From Muribaculaceae bacterium (GTDB taxonomy: Bacteria; Bacteroidota; Bacteroidia; Bacteroidales; Muribaculaceae), in NCBI GenBank assembly GCA_017619355.1, contig JAFZSO010000015.1, forward strand, positions 1 to 37,261: a stretch of 37,261 nt of DNA, written 5' to 3'. The notes beneath the pieces are model-generated. The model saw only the letters and a list, made by a program, of their open reading frames with translations. It was not told the DNA's origin and searched no databases. Made by a program: the position numbers and the translations under genes. Of the stretch, positions 25,912 to 34,819 are shown one piece after another (position 1 is the stretch's first letter; each line of letters starts with the position of its first letter).

Positions 25912-27528
25912 ATGCTTGATTTGTTGTTTGAAACAAGTTGGGAGGTCTGTAACAAAGTAGGCGGCATCTATGCGGTGCTGTCAACCAAAGCCAAGACACT
26001 CCAGAAGCTTTTCAAAGATAAAGTGGTTTTTGTTGGTCCCGATATCTGGTCGGCCGACAAGCCATCGCCATTCTTCAAGGAGATGAAAACTCCTCTCGAT
26101 GCGTGGAAGAGTTCGGGGTTGGTGCCGCAGAATGTGGAGGTGCGCACAGGTCGCTGGGATGTGCCCGGCAAGCCCCTTGTGGTGCTGGTGAAATTCGATC
26201 AGCTCTATGCTACCAAAAACTACCTCTATGCTACCATGTGGGAGCATTATGGAGTGGATTCGCTGCATGGTTATGGCGACTATGACGAGTCGTGCATGTT
26301 TGCCCAAGCTGCTGCACTGGTCATTGAGAGCCTTGTGCAGTGGAAGGGGGTCGACCCCAAGCGTGTGGTGGCGCACTTCGACGAGTGGACCGTGGGCATG
26401 GGCCTGCTGCATGTGAAGTTGCATTTGCCTGATGCTACTACCGTCTTCACCACACATGCTACTACTGTAGGCCGCAGCATTAGCGGCAATGGCAAGCAGC
26501 TTTATGCCTACCTGCCTGGCTACTTTGGCGACCAGATGGCGCACGAACTGAATGTGGAGGCGAAACATTCGGTCGAAAAGACTGCTGCTCAGCAAGCCAC
26601 GGCTTTTACCACGGTGAGCGAGGTGACGGCACGCGAGTGTGAACAGTTGCTGGAACGCAAACCTCTTGTGACGCCCAACGGCTTTGAGCAGAACTTTGTG
26701 CCTAAAGTAGCCGACTTCGATGTCCGCCGTCGCGAGGCACGGGCAAAATTGCTGCAAGTGGCGACTATGCTCACGGGCAAGCGCTATGGCAAGAACACGC
26801 TTCTTGTAGGCACATCGGGCCGTCAGGAGTTCCGCAACAAGGGGCTTGACATGTTCCTTGACACGATGAACGAGTTGCGGACTGATGCCTCTACTCAGGC
26901 ATTGGCCTTTGTGCTGGTGCCTGGTTGGACCAAGGCCCCACGCACAGACTTGGCCGAGTCATTGAACAAAGGCAAACACACCGCCCTGCAAGAGCCCTGC
27001 ATCACTCACGATCTGAATAATCCCGACGGCGATCCCATTCTGAGTACCATGCGTCGCATGGGATTCAACAACGATGCCGCCGACAATGTGCATGTGATTT
27101 ATGTGCCCTGTTACCTGAATGGCGATGACGGCATCTTCGGCATGACCTACTATGAACTGCTCATAGGGCTTGACCTCACGGTGTTTGCCTCATACTATGA
27201 ACCCTGGGGTTACACTCCACTCGAGAGCATTGCATTCGGGGTTCCTACAGTTACTACAAATCTCTCGGGATTCGGTCAGTGGGTTCTGAGTGATGTGACC
27301 GACAGGTTTGAGGATTGCGGCGTGAAGGTGATAGACCGCACCGACCATAACTACCATCACTGTGTGGTTGAGATTCAGGACTTTATCAGTGCGTTTGCCG
27401 CACTCGAAAAGAAGGCGGTGGCTAAGATTGCTCAGCAGGCCAAGCGCACTGCACGCATGGCGTCGTGGAGCAACTTCATCAAGTATTACCTTGAAGCCTA
27501 CGATTTGAAAGAGATTGAAACTAAATAA
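25912..27528 (+). CDS. Glycogen synthase, GT3 (animal/fungal-type)
   Basis: Elongates alpha-1,4-glucan from a sugar nucleotide (UDP-glucose is usual for GT3) in the cytoplasm. The 538-residue protein begins with FETSWEVCNKVGGIYAVLSTKA (6-27), the GT3 signature that resembles yeast and muscle glycogen synthase rather than bacterial GlgA (GT5, KTGGLADV). The C-terminal half has GRQEFRNKGLDMFL (303-316) and the donor-site motif EPWGYTPLE with the E-x7-E pair E430 and E438, followed by FGVPTVTTNLSGFG. It is shorter than the eukaryotic enzymes and lacks their terminal phosphorylation tails. The phosphorylase gene starts 14 bases after its stop, forming a glycogen operon. Start ATG 25912 fits the family N-terminus. 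Confidence 0.92.
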   Translation: MLDLLFETSWEVCNKVGGIYAVLSTKAKTLQKLFKDKVVFVGPDIWSADKPSPFFKEMKTPLDAWKSSGLVPQNVEVRTGRWDVPGKPLVVLVKFDQLYATKNYLYATMWEHYGVDSLHGYGDYDESCMFAQAAALVIESLVQWKGVDPKRVVAHFDEWTVGMGLLHVKLHLPDATTVFTTHATTVGRSISGNGKQLYAYLPGYFGDQMAHELNVEAKHSVEKTAAQQATAFTTVSEVTARECEQLLERKPLVTPNGFEQNFVPKVADFDVRRREARAKLLQVATMLTGKRYGKNTLLVGTSGRQEFRNKGLDMFLDTMNELRTDASTQALAFVLVPGWTKAPRTDLAESLNKGKHTALQEPCITHDLNNPDGDPILSTMRRMGFNNDAADNVHVIYVPCYLNGDDGIFGMTYYELLIGLDLTVFASYYEPWGYTPLESIAFGVPTVTTNLSGFGQWVLSDVTDRFEDCGVKVIDRTDHNYHHCVVEIQDFISAFAALEKKAVAKIAQQAKRTARMASWSNFIKYYLEAYDLKEIETK

Positions 27529-27542
27529 TTTTTTAGATATAT

Positions 27543-30098
27543 ATGAAAATTAAGACTAACATTTCGAATGCTCCCGTCTGGCGGAGCATAACAGTGAAAA
27601 CAGAACTTCCTGAACCCTTGAGGAAACTGGAAGAGCTCTCACGCAACCTGTGGTGGGTGTGGAACAGCGAGGGTAAGACCTTGTTCCATGACATCGACAG
27701 GGAACTGTGGCGCAAGACTGGTCAGAACCCCGTGATGTTGCTCCACCGTCTGCCTTCGTCACGACTCGAAGAGATGGCAAAAGACACTGCTCTGGTCGAC
27801 CGCATCAACCGAGTGTATGACCAGTTCAAGAAGTATATGGATGAGCCCATGCGCGAAGATTTGCCATCAATTTCTTACTTCAGCATGGAATATGGCCTTT
27901 GCAATGCTCTGAAGATTTATTCCGGTGGCTTGGGTATACTTGCTGGTGACTACATCAAGGAAGCCAGTGACCGCCGTGTGAGGATGACCGCTGTGGGCTT
28001 CCTCTATCGTTATGGCTATTTCACCCAGTCGCTCTCCATCGATGGTCAGCAGATTGCCAACTATGAAGCTCAGAACTTCGACCAGCTCCCCATCGACCCC
28101 GTCATCGACGAGCATGGACAGCAGCTGGTGCTTGAGGTTCCTTATCCCGGCCGCATGGTGTATGCCAAGGTGTGGCGTGTGAATGTGGGCCGCATGAGCC
28201 TGTATCTGCTCGATACCGACATCGACATTAATGGCGACTTCGACCGTCCCATCACTCATCAGCTCTATGGTGGCGATTGGGAAAACCGCATCAAGCAGGA
28301 GTATCTGCTGGGTATTGGTGGTGTGATGATGCTCAAGAAACTGGGTATCAAGACCGACCTCTATCACTGCAACGAGGGTCATGCCGCACTGCTCAACCTG
28401 CAGCGTCTGGTTGATTATGTGAACGAGGAAGGCTTGAACTTCAACGAAGCTCTTGAGGTGGTGCGTGCCTCTTCGCTCTACACGGTTCACACTCCTGTTC
28501 CTGCTGGTCATGACTACTTCGATGAAGACCTCTTTGGCCGCTACATGGGTGAATTCCCCGCCAAGTTGGGCATCTCCTGGCAGGATCTGATGAATATGGG
28601 TCGCGAGAACCCCGACGCCAACGAGAAGTTCTCGATGAGCGTGTTTGCTCTCAATACCACTCAGGAATCGAACGGCGTGAGCTGGCTGCATGGCCAGGTT
28701 TCGCGCAAGATGTTCCAGGGAGTGTGGAAAGGATATGCACCCGAGGAGTCTCATGTGGGATATGTCACCAATGGTGTACACATGCCCACGTGGGCTGCTT
28801 CGGAGTGGAAGGAGTATTATGCCAAGGTGTTAGGCGAAGACTACATGAGCCGTCAAGAGGAAGAAAAGACCTGGGCTCCCATCCTGAAAGTGCCCGATGA
28901 AGAAATCTGGAACATGCGCATGCGTCTGAAGAACAAGTTCATCGATTTCGTGAAGCGCGATTTCAGCAAGACTTGGCTTAAGAATCAGGGCGATCCTACC
29001 CGCATCATGTCGATTGTAGACAAGATCAACCCCAATGCGCTGCTCATTGGCTTTGCTCGCCGCTTTGCTACCTACAAGCGTGCACATCTGCTCTTCACCG
29101 ATCTTGAACGTCTCGAGAAGATTGTCAACAACGAGAAATTCCCCGTTCAGTTCATCTATGCCGGCAAGGCTCACCCAGCCGATGGCGCTGGCAAGGACCT
29201 GATCCGCCGCATTGTGGAAATCTCTAAGATGCCACAGTTCCTGGGCAAGATCATCTTCCTTGAGAACTACGATATGATGGTGTCGAAGCGACTCATCACG
29301 GGTGTCGACATTTGGCTGAATACGCCTACGCGTCCGCTGGAGGCTTCGGGTACTTCGGGCGAGAAGGCCGAGATGAACGGTCTTCTCAACTTCTCGGTGC
29401 TCGACGGTTGGTGGTACGAAGGTTATCGCGAGGGTGCTGGTTGGGCACTTACCAATGTGCGCAACTACACCGATCAGGTTCAGCAGGATAAGCTCGATGC
29501 CGCTACCATCTACTCGATGCTTGAGAACGAGATTATTCCTCTCTACTTCGCCAAGAACTCGAAGGGCTACTCTCCCGAGTGGATTCAGTATATCAAGAAC
29601 TCGATTGCCTATATCGCTCCTAACTACACGATGTCGCGCATGATGCTTGATTACTTCGACCGCTTCTACAACAAAGAGGCTGAGCGTAGCCGTAAACTCA
29701 AGGCCAACAACTATGCGCTCGCCAAGGAAATCGTGTCGTGGAAAGATCGCGTAGCCAGCAAGTGGGACAAGGTAGAGGCCGTTGAGGTGAACTTGTCAGA
29801 TGCACTGCGGGCTGCCACAAACAATGGCGACTCGGTAGAAGCCACGATTCGACTGAACACTGCTGGTCTTGGCACCGATCTGGGTGTAGAGCTGGTAGTG
29901 CACCAGGAGGTGGATGGTGAAGTGAAATTCTTCAAGACCTATCCTTTCGAAGTGGAGTCGCAGAACGGTGATATCGTTACCTATCACTTGAAGATTAAGC
30001 TGAAGAGTTCGGGTGTGTTCCGATATGCATTCAGGGTCTTCCCGTGGAATGTGAATCTGCCACACCGTCAGGACTTCGCTTATGTAAAGTGGATCTAA
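27543..30098 (+). CDS. glgP: Alpha-glucan (glycogen) phosphorylase, GT35
   Basis: Releases glucose 1-phosphate from alpha-glucan with pyridoxal phosphate. The 851-residue protein belongs to the TIGR02094-like family: an N-terminal DUF3417 domain (about 15-115, [13 protein letters not shown]), the first catalytic half with SMEYGL and [28 protein letters not shown], and the PLP-binding segment [17 protein letters not shown] with K608 the likely Schiff-base lysine. About 110 C-terminal residues (from about 745) form an additional beta-rich domain ending FAYVKWI, as in other Bacteroidetes members. It is the second gene of the glycogen operon and ends at a bidirectional terminator. Synthase and phosphorylase made from one mRNA imply that the balance is set after transcription (inference). 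Confidence 0.94.
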   Translation: MKIKTNISNAPVWRSITVKTELPEPLRKLEELSRNLWWVWNSEGKTLFHDIDRELWRKTGQNPVMLLHRLPSSRLEEMAKDTALVDRINRVYDQFKKYMDEPMREDLPSISYFSMEYGLCNALKIYSGGLGILAGDYIKEASDRRVRMTAVGFLYRYGYFTQSLSIDGQQIANYEAQNFDQLPIDPVIDEHGQQLVLEVPYPGRMVYAKVWRVNVGRMSLYLLDTDIDINGDFDRPITHQLYGGDWENRIKQEYLLGIGGVMMLKKLGIKTDLYHCNEGHAALLNLQRLVDYVNEEGLNFNEALEVVRASSLYTVHTPVPAGHDYFDEDLFGRYMGEFPAKLGISWQDLMNMGRENPDANEKFSMSVFALNTTQESNGVSWLHGQVSRKMFQGVWKGYAPEESHVGYVTNGVHMPTWAASEWKEYYAKVLGEDYMSRQEEEKTWAPILKVPDEEIWNMRMRLKNKFIDFVKRDFSKTWLKNQGDPTRIMSIVDKINPNALLIGFARRFATYKRAHLLFTDLERLEKIVNNEKFPVQFIYAGKAHPADGAGKDLIRRIVEISKMPQFLGKIIFLENYDMMVSKRLITGVDIWLNTPTRPLEASGTSGEKAEMNGLLNFSVLDGWWYEGYREGAGWALTNVRNYTDQVQQDKLDAATIYSMLENEIIPLYFAKNSKGYSPEWIQYIKNSIAYIAPNYTMSRMMLDYFDRFYNKEAERSRKLKANNYALAKEIVSWKDRVASKWDKVEAVEVNLSDALRAATNNGDSVEATIRLNTAGLGTDLGVELVVHQEVDGEVKFFKTYPFEVESQNGDIVTYHLKIKLKSSGVFRYAFRVFPWNVNLPHRQDFAYVKWI

Positions 30099-30123
30099 TT
30101 CACTCTGTAACAAATAAATAACT

Positions 30124-30157
30124 AACAAGATAGCCCGCTTTTGCGGGCTATCTTGTT
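30124..30157. terminator. Bidirectional terminator between glgP and the M16 peptidase gene
   Basis: A 15-bp perfect stem (30124-30138 with 30143-30157, AACAAGATAGCCCGC) has a TTTT loop. It separates the convergent genes; the plus side is followed by GATTTATAT and the minus side by a T-rich stretch (AGTTATTTATTTG). Confidence 0.9.
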
Positions 30158-30172
30158 GATTTATATGGGTTT

Positions 30173-30187
30173 ATCCCGATTCGGGAT
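30173..30187. terminator. Short palindrome at the end of the M16 peptidase gene
   Basis: ATCCCGA-T-TCGGGAT is a perfect palindrome of 7-bp arms. It touches the last base of the M16 stop codon and precedes the bidirectional terminator, so it may form an early hairpin or protect the mRNA end. Confidence 0.4.
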
Positions 30188-32979
30188 TATTCGCCCTTCA
30201 TGATGGTGGTGAGGTCGCTCACTGGCGATAGCGACTGGATGAAGCGGTTGAGCGATTCGTGCGTCATGTCGTTCAGTGCTTCGATGTACTCTTGAGCGTA
30301 CTGGCAGCCATACTTCATCATGTGAAGGTGATACTGCCAGAAACTGTTGTTATTCAGAGCGAAATTGATGATCTTGATCTGCTGATTGTAGATGTCGCAG
30401 AACACCTCAAAACTCACACCATCGCGCAAAGTGTTGGCTATCACTTCCCGGCAAATTCTGTACACCTCGTCGGCATCATCGTTGTTGGTGTCGAATTGGC
30501 ACTTGAATTCGATCTGGTTGGAATTCTCCTCGAATTCGCACAGCACCTGGGCACCGTAGCTGCTGTTCTTCTTTTCGCGTATCTCATTGTTGATGAGATA
30601 GTCAAATATGTAGGTCAGCATGTCGGCATGCAGTTTGTTCTTCACGCTGAACGAGCATGGGGCGTAGAGTTCAATCTCCACCGATGTCTTAGGGGTGAGC
30701 ATGGGCATCGTGAAACTGTTCAGGTAAGTGCCCCTCCTAACGATCGACTTGATGGGGTTTTGCTCACGCTTGCCGTTGTCGGGGATTGAGGCGATATAGG
30801 TTTCGATGAGGGGCAAGATACCATCGATGGTGAAGTTGCCCACCACTGTGAAGGTGTAGTCACCAGGATTGGCCACCCGCTCCCGGTAGAGCGTGAGAAT
30901 CTCGTCGTAGTCGAGTGCGTTCAACTCTTCTTCAGTGAGTCGTTGTGCATAAGGGAATGAGGGATAGACTGTGGCAATGATGGAGTCGGAGAACACTTGT
31001 TCTGGATTGGTGCTCGATTGCCTGTACTCCGATATCTTGCTGCTCCTGTAGGCCTCAAAGGTCTGCTCGTCTTTCCTGATGTCGGTGAAATAGAGGTATA
31101 GAATCTGGAAGAGCGCTTCAATGTCTTTCTTCCCTGTGTTGCCCGAGAACTCGTCGTGATAGGGCGATTCCTGAAACACGAGGCTCAGATTGGTGTTTAC
31201 CAGACGCTTCTTGAGCTCATTATAAGGAATGCCGCCCAAAGCGCTGTATTCAATCACATCGTTCATGGCACGCAAAGCCGTGCTGTGCTGGTTGTTGAAA
31301 ACGATGAATCCACCGTCGCTCACGCCACTGAACAGTATCTCGTCGTTCTTGCAGTTGGTGGGCATCAGCAGCACTTTGGCCCCGTTGCTCAGGGTGAGGC
31401 TGTAGATGATGGAATCGGCAGTCTCGCAGCTTGTGATGGTACCCGGAGTGGGGATCTCTTTCAAGATGGGGGCATCGGAGATGGTGTCGGTGTAGACATC
31501 GGGAACGGAATTGAACACCTCATGGAAGGTGGCGACTACCGTATGTTCGTCGGGGTAGCTCAACTGTTCGTTGTTGGGGCCTGCTATCAGCACGCCCACA
31601 TTGTCGGGCTTGATGATGCGGGCCATGTACTGGTTCACATCGTCGGTTGTGCAGTGTTCCTCAATGATTTCACGGAGCATTTCATAGGATTCTTCGAAAC
31701 TGCATAGATCGCCGCCGTTGATGTAGTTGTCGATAAACGACTGGATGTAGTCCTTGCGATGCTGCCGGTCTTTCTCCTCCAGTTGATTGTCGATGAGTCC
31801 GTTGAAGTAGGCTTTGGCTCGCTCCAGTTCGCTTGGGCTGAAACCATGCACCATGGCTCTTCTGGCCTCGGTGAGCAGGCTGGTGTAAGCTTCAAGCGAC
31901 TTGCCCTGTTTGGCTTCGGCCATCAGCTCAAAGGCATCGGCCGTAGTCGCTACCAGAAATTCCTGATCCACACATTCGGCTCCGGTAAAGGGCGATTCTG
32001 CACTCAGACTCACATCGTCGAAGCGCATATTGAGCATGGCGGTTGCAAGGTATTGAATGGCGAGGTCCTTGATGTGTCCTTTGGTCAACAGCCTCTCTCG
32101 TGGGGTCTTGTCGTGCTGGAAAAACACGCCTACCAGTGTGCTGGAGGCTTCGGGGTCGACGAAGTTGCAATACTGAATACCTTTGTGATATGGGATGGGG
32201 TAGTCGAGCCGTGGCTGAGGATTCTGGCGGGCTGGAATGGTGTCGAACAGCTCCTTGATCAGTTCCACTGTCACATCGGCATCGCAGTCGCCCACAACCA
32301 TGAGTGCTTGCAGGTCGGGGCGATACCACTTATGATAGAAGTCCTGCAGCTTGGCCTGGTTGAGATTCTGAATCACCTCCATCGAGCCGATGGGAGTGCG
32401 GTCTTCATACTGGCTCCCCTTGAGCAGCGTCTTGCACATTTGAGTGGCCATGCGTTCGCCGAAATCACTGCCGGTGCGCCACTCTTCCCTCACAATGCCT
32501 TTCTGCTTGGTGATGGCCGAGTCGGTCAGGGTGAGGTTGCACGACCAGTCGTGGATGATCGACAAGGCATAGAGGAATTCTGTGGTATCGCTCGCTGAGA
32601 TGTTCTTGATGTCGAACTGTGTGTCGTTAAAACCGGTTGTGGCATTGACGTCTTCGCCCATGTGCAGGCCATAGCCTTGTAAGAGCCTACTGGCCAGGTC
32701 ACCCGGGTAATTCTTGGTGCCCTCGAATGTCATGTGTTCGAGGAAATGGGCGAGACCCCGTTCATCGTCATTCTCTACAATCGAACCGATGCGGGTCACC
32801 AGTTTCATGTCGATGCTGCCGAAACCAGGCTGTGGATAGACATAGTAGGTGAAACCATTGGAGAGCATGCCGTGCCTTAGGTTGCTATCGACAGGCAGGG
32901 GTTGGTTCCAGTCGATGTCAGAAGCCAGAACATGGCACGACAGCAGAACGCTAAGTAGAAGGGAAAACCAGTATTTCAT
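30187..32979 (-). CDS. M16 family zinc metallopeptidase, exported
   Basis: A 930-residue pitrilysin-like peptidase. The inverted zinc motif HFLEH lies at 78-82 (H78, E81, H82) within GLAHFLEHMTFEGTKN; the third ligand should be a Glu about 75 residues on, within LTDSAITKQKGIVREEW. The N-terminal half (about 35-480) carries the active domain and its M16_C partner; the second half (about 520-920) is the inactive repeat, so a single chain forms the clamshell. Residues 1-20 are a signal peptide (MKYWFSLLLSVLLSCHVLAS); a Cys at 15 leaves lipoprotein processing possible but the lipobox is poor. It probably degrades peptides in the periplasm. It is the last gene of a six-gene minus-strand run, 15 bases after the LuxR-type gene. 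Confidence 0.92.
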   Translation of the reverse strand: MKYWFSLLLSVLLSCHVLASDIDWNQPLPVDSNLRHGMLSNGFTYYVYPQPGFGSIDMKLVTRIGSIVENDDERGLAHFLEHMTFEGTKNYPGDLASRLLQGYGLHMGEDVNATTGFNDTQFDIKNISASDTTEFLYALSIIHDWSCNLTLTDSAITKQKGIVREEWRTGSDFGERMATQMCKTLLKGSQYEDRTPIGSMEVIQNLNQAKLQDFYHKWYRPDLQALMVVGDCDADVTVELIKELFDTIPARQNPQPRLDYPIPYHKGIQYCNFVDPEASSTLVGVFFQHDKTPRERLLTKGHIKDLAIQYLATAMLNMRFDDVSLSAESPFTGAECVDQEFLVATTADAFELMAEAKQGKSLEAYTSLLTEARRAMVHGFSPSELERAKAYFNGLIDNQLEEKDRQHRKDYIQSFIDNYINGGDLCSFEESYEMLREIIEEHCTTDDVNQYMARIIKPDNVGVLIAGPNNEQLSYPDEHTVVATFHEVFNSVPDVYTDTISDAPILKEIPTPGTITSCETADSIIYSLTLSNGAKVLLMPTNCKNDEILFSGVSDGGFIVFNNQHSTALRAMNDVIEYSALGGIPYNELKKRLVNTNLSLVFQESPYHDEFSGNTGKKDIEALFQILYLYFTDIRKDEQTFEAYRSSKISEYRQSSTNPEQVFSDSIIATVYPSFPYAQRLTEEELNALDYDEILTLYRERVANPGDYTFTVVGNFTIDGILPLIETYIASIPDNGKREQNPIKSIVRRGTYLNSFTMPMLTPKTSVEIELYAPCSFSVKNKLHADMLTYIFDYLINNEIREKKNSSYGAQVLCEFEENSNQIEFKCQFDTNNDDADEVYRICREVIANTLRDGVSFEVFCDIYNQQIKIINFALNNNSFWQYHLHMMKYGCQYAQEYIEALNDMTHESLNRFIQSLSPVSDLTTIMKGE

Positions 32980-32994
32980 GCGTGTAGGGGATGA

Positions 32995-33552
32995 TTAGGG
33001 TTTGATGAAGCCGTTCATGATGGCATAAAAGCTCAGTCCAGAAGTGCTCTTGATGCCCAGTTTGGCCGTCATGTTCTTGCGGTGGGTGAGCACGGTGTTG
33101 ATGCTGATGTTGAGTTCGCTGGCTATTTCTTTGTTGAGTTTCCCGGCTGCGACGAGTTTCAGCACTTCAATCTCACGAGAAGATAGGGCATTGCTCTTTT
33201 GGGTAGGTTGCTGAGAGGATTTGAGTATCTTGCCCAGGGCTGAAACGATAGACTCGGCTGAATCGATTGTCGTTATGGTGTTGAGGCTGTGGTCGCTCTC
33301 GATTTTCTTTGAGGAAGAAGCCAGAATCACCTTGTTGCGACAGGGCAGGAAAAAGTTCAGGTTCTGAATCAGCGTGTTCTCGTCGACGATAAAGAAGTCA
33401 AAATCGCTCGACATGGCCATATCGGTCAGCAGTTGATGCTGCTCGTGTGAAATGATGCTGGCATCAAGGCTGAAGTGGTCTTTCAGGAGGGTCTTCAATC
33501 CCAGGGCTGAAAGCGTGTCGGAACAGAGGATGGCTACTTTCAGATTCATCAT
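32995..33552 (-). CDS. LuxR/NarL-type response-regulator-like transcription factor
   Basis: A 185-residue regulator. The N-terminal half (about 1-115) resembles a receiver domain: beta-1 VAILCSD, beta-3 DFFIVDEN with a possible phospho-acceptor Asp (D57), beta-5 VILASSSKK; only one acidic residue follows beta-1, so phosphorylation is uncertain. The C-terminal HTH (about 122-184) is a clear LuxR/NarL domain: LSSREIEVLKLVAAGKLNKEIA and SINTVLTHRKNMTAKLGIKS. I start at ATG 33550-33552; a GTG directly after the stop of the upstream gene (33553-33555) and a second ATG (33547-33549) are alternatives. No cognate histidine kinase is present; the partner is probably the overlapping RIC-like gene product (inference). 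Confidence 0.88.
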   Translation of the reverse strand: MMNLKVAILCSDTLSALGLKTLLKDHFSLDASIISHEQHQLLTDMAMSSDFDFFIVDENTLIQNLNFFLPCRNKVILASSSKKIESDHSLNTITTIDSAESIVSALGKILKSSQQPTQKSNALSSREIEVLKLVAAGKLNKEIASELNISINTVLTHRKNMTAKLGIKSTSGLSFYAIMNGFIKP

Positions 33553-33555
33553 CAC

Positions 33556-34245
33556 TTATTTAGAGGCTAATGCCTGATAGAGAGGCATCAGTATGCGTTG
33601 GCGAATGCGGTTGTTTTGCGAGATATCCTTCTTGAGGCTGTCGAGTGCCAGCAGTACGGCTTGCCCGAGATTCACATCGTAGTCACCGCTCAAGTGAATG
33701 ACAAACATGCTCACGAGGTCGTTGATCTTGTCTTCGATTGTGTCATGCCCCTCGTCGAACTGTGTCACAGGGCTCTCGTGGGTGCTGCCATGCTCGCTCT
33801 CAAGCGCCAATATTTCAGGGAACCAGCGTTTCTTGTCGTCGTCGATGCGTCGCATGAGTTCAGTCTTGACCTCGGTGAAGAACTTCATGATGATGAGCAG
33901 GTTGCTGTTCTGTGCATCAGACTTGCTGATGAGCAGGTTGAAGTGCCTCTCGATGTTGGGCAGTTGAAATTGAAGATAGGATTGATTGGTTTTGTTGAGA
34001 TAATCGATGATGAAGTGAGCCTGAAAGGAGTTGAGAATCTTCTCGGGGAAGAAATTGGGGTCGCGAAAGGTGTTAAGAATGGTGGTGAAGAAAGCCACAT
34101 TCATGTGCTTGTCGGCACATACCTGTTCTATGGTGGTGTCGCCCACACCCAGTGAGATGCCAAAGCGGTTGAGCACGGTGATGATGGTGGGATCATCGAT
34201 GATAATTTGCGAAAGTTTGGTGTTTGGGGAAATAATGGGAAGCAT
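33556..34245 (-). CDS. RIC/hemerythrin-like protein with degenerate iron-binding site
   Basis: A 229-residue cytoplasmic protein related to the iron-cluster repair proteins YtfE/ScdA. Residues about 10-60 match the ScdA N-terminal domain (SQIIIDDPTIITVLNRFGI), but the Cys-Cys pair after YGIDF is replaced by SLGVG (31-35). Residues about 70-229 match the four-helix hemerythrin-like domain. By hand alignment to E. coli YtfE, the histidines of helices 1, 2 and 4 are replaced (helix 1 KTNQSYLQFQLP, helix 2 RRIDDDKKRWFP, helix 4 NNRIRQRILMP), and only H167 (EGHDTIEDKI) stays. Stable di-iron binding therefore seems unlikely. The LuxR-type gene begins directly at its stop. It starts 25 bases after the fthC-type gene. 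Confidence 0.75.
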   Translation of the reverse strand: MLPIISPNTKLSQIIIDDPTIITVLNRFGISLGVGDTTIEQVCADKHMNVAFFTTILNTFRDPNFFPEKILNSFQAHFIIDYLNKTNQSYLQFQLPNIERHFNLLISKSDAQNSNLLIIMKFFTEVKTELMRRIDDDKKRWFPEILALESEHGSTHESPVTQFDEGHDTIEDKINDLVSMFVIHLSGDYDVNLGQAVLLALDSLKKDISQNNRIRQRILMPLYQALASK

Positions 34246-34270
34246 GGGAAATGTGGGAAAAACGGGAAAA

Positions 34271-34816
34271 TCAGGGAATCACTCTATTATTTGGGGTAAT
34301 CACAGCGGTCAGTCGCTTGTCATGCGGCTCGCAGGGAATGGAGTCGAAGAACTGGCAGTCGAAGCCCACGCCTATGGTGTAGACTTGGCTGAGCGGGTTG
34401 AGTAGTCGGTCGTAGAAACCTTTGCCGCGGCCCATGCGGTTGCAGTGGGCATCGAGGGCTATGGCGGGCACGATGATGAGATCGAGTTGGTCGGGTGGCA
34501 AGAGTTCATCACCAGTGGGCTCGAAGATGTGGAACATGTTGTCGTCGGTCAGGTCGGCATTGAAAGGGAGAATATCGAGATCGTCGCCGTTGACGCGAGG
34601 CAGATACACCTGTTTCACTCGGGCCCATGCGCGAATCACATCGTGGGTGGGCAGTTCGTCGGGCAGGGAATGGTAGAGCAGCACCTTTTGCGCCTGCTGG
34701 AAAACGGGCAGCTGCTCGATGAAGCCGAACACCTGGCGCGACTGCTCGAGTTTCATTTCGTCGGTCAGGTCTTTTTTCAACCGCCTGACGATGGCACGAA
34801 GTTCCTTCTTCTCCAT
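34271..34816 (-). CDS. 5-formyltetrahydrofolate cyclo-ligase
   Basis: Converts 5-formyl-THF to 5,10-methenyl-THF with ATP, salvaging the folate pool; cytoplasmic. The 181-residue protein has the family layout: N-terminal basic helix (KKELRAIVRRLKKDL), the region LLYHSLPDELPTHDVI (46-61), VYLPRV and the ATP/Mg loop GRGKGFYDR (129-137), preceded by DLIIVPAIALD and followed by the GVGFDCQ strand. Length fits (180-200). It starts 3 bases after the S41 protease stop, so translation is coupled. The usual gene name is fthC or ygfA/fau; I leave the symbol empty because naming varies. Confidence 0.95.
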   Translation of the reverse strand: MEKKELRAIVRRLKKDLTDEMKLEQSRQVFGFIEQLPVFQQAQKVLLYHSLPDELPTHDVIRAWARVKQVYLPRVNGDDLDILPFNADLTDDNMFHIFEPTGDELLPPDQLDLIIVPAIALDAHCNRMGRGKGFYDRLLNPLSQVYTIGVGFDCQFFDSIPCEPHDKRLTAVITPNNRVIP

Positions 34817-34819
34817 AGC

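Noticed and set aside
27867-28781. 304-codon open frame on the minus strand inside glgP
   Set aside because: Lies fully within the conserved phosphorylase frame and has no protein-like features.
27543-30098. Unusual [11 protein letters not shown] around the phosphorylase PLP lysine (Met to Glu before Lys)
   Set aside because: From memory other Bacteroidetes glucan phosphorylases share GTSGEK, so it is probably a lineage feature rather than a defect.
31759-32598. 279-codon open frame on the plus strand opposite the M16 gene
   Set aside because: Antisense to the HxxEH-bearing peptidase; no family resemblance.
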